Positions 57,463 through 64,000 of a stretch of DNA of 64,000 nt are shown here, piece after piece (the first letter of the stretch is position 1; each line of letters starts with the position of its first letter). Under the pieces are notes generated by a model that searched no databases, had not been told where the DNA came from, and saw only the letters and a list, made by a program, of their open reading frames with translations. The stretch covers positions 1 to 64,000 of the forward strand of contig JAFLUB010000002.1 in the NCBI GenBank assembly GCA_022509025.1. The letters are read 5' to 3'. Source of the stretch: Oscillospiraceae bacterium. Lineage in GTDB: Bacteria; Bacillota; Clostridia; UBA1381. The position numbers were made by a program, and so were the translations under genes.

Positions 57463-59856
57463 ATGGAATTTATGAAACTCGCTTCAAAAAAAGCGAAGCA
57501 AAATAAAAAAGAACCTTTGAAAATACCCAAATCAGCACAGGACACAATTCCATATATGCAAGTATACGAGGATTATGGAATTATTGAAACGCGTCGCGGT
57601 GTTTTTACTAAAAGTTATCGACTCCGTGATATAAACTACAGTGTGGCGAAACAGGTAGAACAGGAGCAAATGCTTCTGCAGTATGGCGAATTTTTAAATA
57701 GCTTCGACCCTACTGTTAATTTTCAGATTACAATTAATAATCGCAACATTAATCAAGAAAATTTCGAGAGCGATATTCTCATCCAAGCTCGAAACGACAA
57801 TTTTAACGAGTTACGCGACGAATTTAATGAAAAGGTTATTAAACGTAAAATGACAGAAGGTAAAAATAACCTTGTCAAAGAAAAATATCTTACTATTTCA
57901 TTATCTGCCGACAGTTACGAGGAAGCCATAGCGGATTTTGCACGTTTAGATGGTGAGATATGCGCAAACATTAAGAAAATCGGCGGCGCAGATGCGATCA
58001 CACTTTCAACCGTCAATAGACTTGAAATATTACACGATATATACAATCTCGGTTTAGAAGGTACTTTTTCAAACACATTTTCATTTGAAAATATGAAAAT
58101 GTCTGGACTTACAACAAAGGATTGTATTGCACCAAGTTCTTTTGAGTTTGGAAGCAATCATTTTCGCATCGGCGACAAATACGGTCGCGCATTATATCTG
58201 AAAATGTTGCCTACATCGTTACGCGATAATTTTGTAGCAAATTTAAGCGATATAAGCTGTAATATGCTTTTGAGTATGAATTTTGAAACGGTGAACAATG
58301 AGGACGCTGTAAAAATTGTAAGAAACCAGATGGTTAATATCAATTCAAATGTTATTAAAAGTCAGCAGCGCGCATCGAAAAACGGATATTCGCCAGAGCT
58401 TATTTCAAGTGACTTAAAATACTCTCAAGCAGAGTGTGAAGAACTTATGGACGCAATTGTAAACAAAGACCAGAAAATGTTTTTAATGACTTTTGTTATC
58501 GTACATTTTGCAGATGATTTAAAAACACTTGACCGCGACACTAATACTATCCAAACATTAGCTCGAAGCAAAATGTGTACAATAGACGTTCTTAACTGGC
58601 AGCAGGAAAACGGTCTTAACTCAGCCCTTCCCCTTGCAAATAACAAACTGTCTATAAAGCGAACTCTTATAACAGAAGCCGCGGCAGTATTTATGCCGTT
58701 TACATCTCAAGAGCTGCAGCACAAAAATGGTATGTACTATGGAATAAATGCCGTTTCCCGCAATTTAATATTATTTAACCGTACAAACAGCAAGAACGGT
58801 AACGGCTTTATTTTAGGAACACCTGGAAGCGGAAAAAGTGTTGCGGCAAAGGAAGAAATGGTAAATGTACTGCTTAATTCCGACGATGATGTGATTGTCA
58901 TAGATCCAGAAGCTGAGTATCACCCACTTGCGGAAATGTTGGGCGGTCAAGTAGTCCGTATTGCTGCAGGAGGAGACGCGCATATCAATCCTATGGATTT
59001 AGATATGGACTACGGTGGAGGCGATGACCCAATAACTTTGAAATCAGATTTTATTATAAGCTTCTGTGAAACAGCGTTCGGCGACCGTTACGGTCTTACT
59101 GCTACGCAGCGGTCTATACTTGACAGATGTTGCCGGAGTTGCTACGAGGAGTTTTTAAGTTCCTTTAACGCAAAAGACGGAACTTATGACAACAGTAAAA
59201 TACCAACTCTGCTTGATTTTCAGGAAAAGCTCGACGGAATGTCAGGCTATGACGCTATGCAGCTTGCCACGTCTTTAGAAATATATACGCGCGGTTCGCT
59301 GAATATCTTTGCTCACAAAACCAATGTTGCATATAACAATCGTTTTGTCGTTTATGACATTAAAGACATTGGTTCTACGCTTACGAGTGTCGGAATGTTG
59401 GTCGTGCTCGATAACATATGGAATAGAATTATGGAAAACAGACGACGCGGTAAAAATACCTGGTTCTACATAGATGAAATATATTTGCTGTTTAAAAATA
59501 CCACATCAGCAAACTTCTTACGTGAACTATATAAACGTGCAAGAAAATACGGCGGCTTCCCCACAGGTATTACGCAAAATGTATCAGACCTTTTAGAGAA
59601 CGATATAGCCCGTACAATGATTTCAAACTGCGAGTTTATAGAAATGCTCAATCAAGCCCCACTTGACCGCGCAAATCTTGCGGAATTGCTTAATATAAGC
59701 TCTACGCAGCTATCACATATTACCAATTCCGAGCCGGGCAAAGGTCTTATATATACGGGTTCATCTATAATACCATTCGTCAATAAATTCCCGCAGGACA
59801 CGAAGCTATATAAGGCAATGACGACTAAGTTATCAGAGCTGTCGGATAATAAATGA
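57463..59856 (+). CDS. virB4: VirB4-type conjugation ATPase
   Basis: The 797-aa protein has an N-terminal domain (IPYMQVYEDYGIIETRRGVFTKSYRL) and a C-terminal ATPase domain with Walker A LGTPGSGKSVAAKEEM near residue 453, VIVIDPEAEYHPLAEML, and Walker B TWFYIDEIYLLF. It powers assembly and substrate movement of the secretion channel. ATG 57463 follows GAGGTGA. It is the longest gene of the transfer block. Confidence 0.96.
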   Translation: MEFMKLASKKAKQNKKEPLKIPKSAQDTIPYMQVYEDYGIIETRRGVFTKSYRLRDINYSVAKQVEQEQMLLQYGEFLNSFDPTVNFQITINNRNINQENFESDILIQARNDNFNELRDEFNEKVIKRKMTEGKNNLVKEKYLTISLSADSYEEAIADFARLDGEICANIKKIGGADAITLSTVNRLEILHDIYNLGLEGTFSNTFSFENMKMSGLTTKDCIAPSSFEFGSNHFRIGDKYGRALYLKMLPTSLRDNFVANLSDISCNMLLSMNFETVNNEDAVKIVRNQMVNINSNVIKSQQRASKNGYSPELISSDLKYSQAECEELMDAIVNKDQKMFLMTFVIVHFADDLKTLDRDTNTIQTLARSKMCTIDVLNWQQENGLNSALPLANNKLSIKRTLITEAAAVFMPFTSQELQHKNGMYYGINAVSRNLILFNRTNSKNGNGFILGTPGSGKSVAAKEEMVNVLLNSDDDVIVIDPEAEYHPLAEMLGGQVVRIAAGGDAHINPMDLDMDYGGGDDPITLKSDFIISFCETAFGDRYGLTATQRSILDRCCRSCYEEFLSSFNAKDGTYDNSKIPTLLDFQEKLDGMSGYDAMQLATSLEIYTRGSLNIFAHKTNVAYNNRFVVYDIKDIGSTLTSVGMLVVLDNIWNRIMENRRRGKNTWFYIDEIYLLFKNTTSANFLRELYKRARKYGGFPTGITQNVSDLLENDIARTMISNCEFIEMLNQAPLDRANLAELLNISSTQLSHITNSEPGKGLIYTGSSIIPFVNKFPQDTKLYKAMTTKLSELSDNK

Positions 59857-59872
59857 CGGAGGTGACTGACCT

Positions 59873-60892
59873 ATGAAAAGGCTTGACCTTGATAAGATAA
59901 AATCTGAAATCCGTATAACAGATTATGCACAAAGAATAGGCTATACGCTAACCAAAGTGGGAAGCTACTATTCTCTTGCAGAGCATGATAGCGTTAGAAT
60001 TGACGATAAGAAAAATTGTTTCTGGAGAAATTCACAGTTTGCGCAGGGACAGAAAGCAAACACGGCTGCCGGAAGCATTATTGACTTTGTAATGCACTTT
60101 GAGGGTAAAGACTTCAAAAATGCTTTAGAAACGCTCGGCGGTTACTACGAAGGGGATTTTACCCCGTCTGAGCCCACGCCAACAGCGAAATCTGAAAAAC
60201 CTACCGTTCCGTTTGCTTTGCCCCCGAAAAACACGAGTAATTCAGCGGTAATAAATTATCTCGTAAATGTACGCGGTATTGATAAAGATATAGTTTCTGA
60301 ATATATCATCAGAAGAACAATATATCAAGATAAGCGAAACAACGCTGTATTTGTAGGCTATAATGCAGACGGTAAAGCTGATTTCGCTTGTCTGCGCGGT
60401 ACATATTCCGAAAAAAGGTTTGTCAAAGATATAGAGGGCTGCAATTATGATAACTGTATTTTTCTCAATAATGGTTCTAACACGCTTGTGGTAACAGAAA
60501 GCATTATTGACAGTCTTTCATATATGAGCATTCTTAAAGCTCGCGGTATAAATCATGACGACTACAATTATAACGCTTTAAGCGGTACGGGAAAAATAGC
60601 GGCAGTTCTGAACAATTTAAAAGCGCACAATAATATAAATGCAGTCATTATAGCATTAGATAATGACGAAGGCGGAATAAACGCCGGAGACCGATTAGAA
60701 ACAATGCTCAGAGAAGCCGGGTGGCAAGGCAGGATTTTAAAGCATTATTCCAAGCATAAGGACTGGAACGAAGAATTGTTGCACAGCAAGCAATCGCTGT
60801 CAGAGAGGATTTCATCAGCGGAAGCGGCGAAGGACGGCGAAGCCCATGACGGTGCAAGTCGAGATGGTAGAGATATAGAAAATGAACGGTAA
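59873..60892 (+). CDS. DUF3991/Toprim-domain protein (primase-like)
   Basis: The 339-aa protein has an N-terminal domain like CHC2/DUF3991 folds but without zinc cysteines (ITDYAQRIGYTLTKVGSYYSLAEHDSVRIDDKKNCFWRN; GSIIDFVMHFEGK), then a Toprim domain (LVVTESIIDSLSYMSIL with catalytic Glu; VIIALDNDEGG with D-x-D). Such proteins often accompany conjugation genes and may prime or process the transferred strand. ATG 59873 follows ACGGAGGTGA. Confidence 0.88.
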   Translation: MKRLDLDKIKSEIRITDYAQRIGYTLTKVGSYYSLAEHDSVRIDDKKNCFWRNSQFAQGQKANTAAGSIIDFVMHFEGKDFKNALETLGGYYEGDFTPSEPTPTAKSEKPTVPFALPPKNTSNSAVINYLVNVRGIDKDIVSEYIIRRTIYQDKRNNAVFVGYNADGKADFACLRGTYSEKRFVKDIEGCNYDNCIFLNNGSNTLVVTESIIDSLSYMSILKARGINHDDYNYNALSGTGKIAAVLNNLKAHNNINAVIIALDNDEGGINAGDRLETMLREAGWQGRILKHYSKHKDWNEELLHSKQSLSERISSAEAAKDGEAHDGASRDGRDIENER

Positions 60893-60902
60893 TAAAAAAT
60901 AG

Positions 60903-60927
60903 ACTTTGTACCAAACTGTTACAAAGT
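60903..60927. promoter_or_regulatory. 8-9-8 inverted-repeat site D
   Basis: ACTTTGTA-CCAAACTGT-TACAAAGT, perfect arms, directly before the ribosome site of the 167-aa gene. Confidence 0.8.
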
Positions 60928-60945
60928 TAGAAAGGAATAGTTATT

Positions 60946-61449
60946 ATGACTGAAAAAGAACTTATAAAAGAAATATCAGGCGTTGACGATGCAAATATGC
61001 CAAAATCATTTGTTGGTATATTTCATGAAATATGGAATTTGGAGGGTATGACGCAGCGAGTTTCTGAAAATACCTTTTACAAGCCGGATGTTGAAATATT
61101 CTTACATATGAAATATCTACAAATTGATTTCAAATTCAAATCACCGACTGACGAAGACTTAGCTATAATGTGGCGTGTTCTGGAAGATTATTGTAAATCA
61201 GACAATAGCGGAGACCGCGAAAAGGGAGAATACCCAATGCTTACAGTAAATATTGTACCGAAAAAGTACAATGGCAAATATTACTTATTAGCAACAAACC
61301 CGATTATACATACGCTGCAGCCAAACACTGTCAATAGCAAGCCTACTGTAATACGAATGGTTTTCGCGGACGGAGATTTTACATTTTTTCAGACCGAGGA
61401 GGCTTCTGGTAATGCTGAGCCACTTACCTACAATCCAGAGGAGGAGTAA
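60946..61449 (+). CDS. Hypothetical ICE protein (167 aa)
   Basis: An acidic soluble protein (MTEKELIKEISGVDDANMP; VEIFLHMKYLQIDFKFKSPTDEDLAIMWRVLEDY) of alternating beta/alpha pattern; no family is recognised. It opens a new group of genes behind site D, with GAAAGGAA before ATG 60946, and runs straight into the next unknown gene three bases later. Confidence 0.75.
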   Translation: MTEKELIKEISGVDDANMPKSFVGIFHEIWNLEGMTQRVSENTFYKPDVEIFLHMKYLQIDFKFKSPTDEDLAIMWRVLEDYCKSDNSGDREKGEYPMLTVNIVPKKYNGKYYLLATNPIIHTLQPNTVNSKPTVIRMVFADGDFTFFQTEEASGNAEPLTYNPEEE

Positions 61450-61452
61450 TAT

Positions 61453-62697
61453 ATGTCAGATTTTAAGATTGATTTTAGCAAAGAATACGGCATATACAGT
61501 AAAATCATACAATGTAAAGACGATTTGTATGTCGCAGCGTCGCTTGACCCTATTGCAGATAATATTTCACCTATGGACATTATACGACGCAATGAGCGTA
61601 ATACACGTCTATTTTATCCCGTGACTTTTGCAGTTAAAATTGACAAAACCGATAACCTCATGCGTGATATGGGAAAGTTCCTTCAATATTGTCGAGAAGC
61701 GGAATTTGTAAAAGCTATATACAATGAATTCGGATTACCGATTCCTGAACGGTTGCGATACAGCGAATTATATTCGCTTATGCGGTTTAATGATGGTCGA
61801 ATGAAGCCTGAAACCGATACGAGGCTAGTTAGGTTATATGAAAAAGGTCTGCAGAAGTTTTTTAGAAATGAGCGGCGCAGAGGCTTAAGAAAAAAATGGC
61901 GCGACTTTTTCAGAAGCGATAAGTTTGACGACGACGCTTCTAAGTTAAAGAATTTACTCGCATTCTTCAAACGAAAATCTCCTGAAACAGATATTGATAT
62001 ATTACTGAAATCCGGCGAAAGCGTAAAATGGATCGCAATGCAGGAACACGAATATTCTGAGTTTAGAAAAACGATAAAGGAATATTATTCTGATATATTT
62101 TTCAGCGTAGGTAAAAAATATATTGTCAATCATGGTATGGTAGAGATTCCCGGTAACGGTAAAACCATAACTTTTAAAGATTTTTGTGAAATCCGAAACA
62201 AGAGTTTTTCAACAGAGGGCTATAGGGCATTGGAAAACCTTAATATCTCGTATTGGAATTTCAGAGATGTTTTTTTCAAGTCTGCAGACGAACCTGTTAT
62301 AGCTCAGATATATAATAACATCAGTCTGAAATTTGCAAAGTGCGTTAATCTACAGGATTTGTTTGACAAAGGCGATATTAGCTATATAAATATCCCTATT
62401 GCGGATTTTATGGATTTTACAAGTCTCGCGCAGGAAAATAATCTGCCGTTCTATATCGACAAGTGGGGTGAATTCCAAACCCCAAATCTTGATACGGTAT
62501 GCGTGGTGTATAACAAATGTAACGACGGTGCAATCGGTGAAATTAACCGCGTCATATTAGATAATAAAATACATTCGTCACACGCAATATCCGTGCCGCA
62601 GAAAGAAATGCTTAACGCGCAGATTTCAAATGCGTCGGCAAAAAAACAAACTCGCTGCTGCCAGTCAGAATATATTCCTCATGAGAAAATTGTATAG
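61453..62697 (+). CDS. Hypothetical ICE protein (414 aa)
   Basis: A soluble, charge-rich protein with a basic central part (FRNERRRGLRKKWRDFFRSDKF) and mixed alpha/beta ends. No motif or family is recognised. It is co-translated with the 167-aa gene (AGGAGG before ATG) and followed after 16 bases by the open-ended gene. A role in transfer or host take-over is possible only by position. Confidence 0.75.
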   Translation: MSDFKIDFSKEYGIYSKIIQCKDDLYVAASLDPIADNISPMDIIRRNERNTRLFYPVTFAVKIDKTDNLMRDMGKFLQYCREAEFVKAIYNEFGLPIPERLRYSELYSLMRFNDGRMKPETDTRLVRLYEKGLQKFFRNERRRGLRKKWRDFFRSDKFDDDASKLKNLLAFFKRKSPETDIDILLKSGESVKWIAMQEHEYSEFRKTIKEYYSDIFFSVGKKYIVNHGMVEIPGNGKTITFKDFCEIRNKSFSTEGYRALENLNISYWNFRDVFFKSADEPVIAQIYNNISLKFAKCVNLQDLFDKGDISYINIPIADFMDFTSLAQENNLPFYIDKWGEFQTPNLDTVCVVYNKCNDGAIGEINRVILDNKIHSSHAISVPQKEMLNAQISNASAKKQTRCCQSEYIPHEKIV

Positions 62698-62713
62698 CGA
62701 GGGGGTGTATTCT

Positions 62714-64000
62714 ATGGCAAATGATGAAAATAATATTGAAATAAGCCAGGAGGAAAAGCGGAAACGTGATTATCTGGACGACCTTGACGCACAAAAAGCA
62801 AAAGAGCTTATTGATAAAATTAATAAGCAGCGTGAGGAAACATTAAAAAGACATCGCGATAAAATGAACGCCGCTGAAATGTATAAATCCTATGGTTCGC
62901 ATGGCTTAGATTTCTCCGGACATGAACAGCACGGAATAAACGAGGTGAAAGATAAAATACATAGTGCCGAACTTAACGCACAGCCAGATATTTCTCCTCA
63001 AAAAGATAAACAAATTTCAAAATTGACGGACAAGCTGCCGAGTCGTTCAGCAAATTCGGAATGTGGTGTGATTGATGAAGAATACATACGACAAATGACC
63101 GAACATCATCGGGAACGGCGTGAATTGGAACATGACAAGGGAAATTCTATCAGGTCAATCAGAAATACTCCCGTTAAAACAGGCGATAAAACAGATGAGC
63201 AATCGTATATTCACTCTGATAGTAAACTGCACAATAAAGCTGTTTTCTCATCATATGGATTTGGTAAGGTAGTTACTAATCATATTGAGAATGGTACAAT
63301 AACATTTTCCGGGAATAAACATATTTCTGAAAAGGTATCAGAGAAACCTAATATTACGTCCACCAATACATTCAATTCTTCTTTACCGATAAAAAAGAGT
63401 GACTATACCACGAGAACGCTTGATAATTCAAGACAAAATTATATACGGCAATCACCAATAACAGTACAAAATAGTGTTTCTGATTTATCTGAAAAAAAGG
63501 TGAGATTTCAATATGCAAAACGATATTTTGGGAATGCTGCACACACTACCGAGCGGATATATACAACTGCGGGTAGAAGCGTTTACAGAGTATCATCACA
63601 GCGCGGCGATTATGATACTATTCATAATTTTGAGCAAATGCGACGAGGCGCAGTTGGAACTGTAGCTGCTATCCACGTTATAAACAATATTCCACGCCAT
63701 ACAGCAGCCCGAATAGCTGTCATAGATTCGTATACAAAAGCTACGCTTGGTAATATGAGCAGATATATAAAAGGCTCAAATTCCGCTAAAATATTGACAG
63801 AAGTAGAGGAAATGCGTAAATTCGTCGGACCACTTTCTGTCCGACAAAGACAACGCTACGAATTCCTTGAAAATGAATTGAAAAAAAACGCGCCTATAAA
63901 CATTGTTCCGACAACATTGACGCAGCTCCGCACGGAAATGAGCCGCGTTTTTACAAGTAGTCAATATAAAGACCTTGCCGGGAAATATGGAGGCTTAGTA
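62714..64000 (+). CDS. Large mobile-element protein, N-terminal part (3' end outside window)
   Basis: Absent from the ORF track because no stop lies in the window: ATG 62714 behind AGCGAGGGGG, then 429 open codons to base 64000. It starts with a charged coiled coil (SQEEKRKRDYLDDLDAQKAKELIDKINKQREETLKRH), continues with a long Ser/Asn/Lys-rich low-complexity part, and from about residue 270 has a more ordered basic region (RFQYAKRYFGNAAHTTERIYTTAGRSVYRV). It resembles large poorly described proteins (CD1108-like) that follow VirB4 in clostridial elements; the likeness is tentative. Confidence 0.7.
   Translation, partial: MANDENNIEISQEEKRKRDYLDDLDAQKAKELIDKINKQREETLKRHRDKMNAAEMYKSYGSHGLDFSGHEQHGINEVKDKIHSAELNAQPDISPQKDKQISKLTDKLPSRSANSECGVIDEEYIRQMTEHHRERRELEHDKGNSIRSIRNTPVKTGDKTDEQSYIHSDSKLHNKAVFSSYGFGKVVTNHIENGTITFSGNKHISEKVSEKPNITSTNTFNSSLPIKKSDYTTRTLDNSRQNYIRQSPITVQNSVSDLSEKKVRFQYAKRYFGNAAHTTERIYTTAGRSVYRVSSQRGDYDTIHNFEQMRRGAVGTVAAIHVINNIPRHTAARIAVIDSYTKATLGNMSRYIKGSNSAKILTEVEEMRKFVGPLSVRQRQRYEFLENELKKNAPINIVPTTLTQLRTEMSRVFTSSQYKDLAGKYGGLV

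Larger units (their letters stand above)
42532..64000. mobile_element. Integrative and conjugative element (left part, right end outside window)
   Basis: The block runs from a tyrosine integrase beside tRNA-Tyr through repressor, ParA/ParB, SSB, RepA_N-like initiator, sigma factor and type IV secretion genes (VirD4, VirB2-like, VirB6, PrgI, VirB4, DUF3991/Toprim). This order fits a Firmicute (FATA-type) conjugative element. The relaxase, lytic transglycosylase/peptidase and cargo would lie past base 64000. The element is more A/T-rich than the flanking chromosome and carries several sub-100-aa genes. Confidence 0.9.

Overview
The window looks like chromosome from a spore-forming, anaerobic member of the Clostridia. 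The sequence shows the complete spoIIAA-spoIIAB-sigF operon, a murA-divIB-ftsZ cell-division cluster, low-GC sigma-A promoters with 17-bp spacers, strong AGGAGG ribosome sites with many GTG and TTG starts, and diaminopimelate genes (dapF, dapL, ddh). Secreted proteins with Thr-Pro linkers, S-layer homology domains, a family-11 rhamnogalacturonan lyase and BspA-type leucine-rich repeats suggest a gut plant-polysaccharide (pectin) degrader. A relative of Monoglobus or a similar Oscillospirales lineage is a guess, not shown.

Bases 1-14.8 kb: the 3' end of a surface protein broken by an in-frame TAG, a ParE/Phd-type toxin-antitoxin pair, murA-divIB-ftsZ, a tandem class II aldolase-like gene, a lemA/TPM pair, an SLH protein and the pectin lyase. 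Three copies of a 106-bp near-palindromic repeat lie here. Bases 14.9-25 kb: aroC, an ECF sigma/anti-sigma pair, a small-multidrug-export membrane protein with a lipid kinase, ruvX, a DUF1292 gene, a probable 6S RNA, the sigma-F operon and a secreted transglutaminase. Two inverted copies of a second palindromic repeat flank part of this region. Bases 25-42 kb: an alpha-galactosidase-like enzyme, then a nitrogen and amino-acid block (glnA, ANTAR regulator, dapF, dapL, gltB, gltD). glnA and gltB have terminator-like hairpins in their leaders. Further on are ddh, greA, a YkvI-like transporter and four tRNA genes (Pro, Val, Thr, Tyr).

Bases 42.5 kb to the end: the left part of an integrative conjugative element inserted at the 3' end of tRNA-Tyr. 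It reads integrase, a toxin-antitoxin pair, a LexA/CI-type repressor facing a Cro-like gene with repeated operators, ParA, a ParB with a C-terminal zinc domain, small cysteine-rich genes, a C-terminal half of a cytosine methyltransferase, SSB, a RepA_N-like initiator with an internal iteron array, an element-encoded sigma factor, and then the type IV secretion genes (PcfB-like, VirD4, VirB2-like, VirB6, PrgI/VirB3, VirB4, DUF3991/Toprim). The element runs off the right edge, inside a large open reading frame that the ORF track missed. No relaxase or right attachment site is in the window.

The most notable feature is a perfect 8-9-8 inverted repeat (ACTTTGTA-N9-TACAAAGT). It occurs four times in the element: before parA, inside parB, before the SpoVG-like gene that opens the secretion block, and before two unknown genes. 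It could be a ParB/KorB-like binding site joining partition to control of transfer genes.
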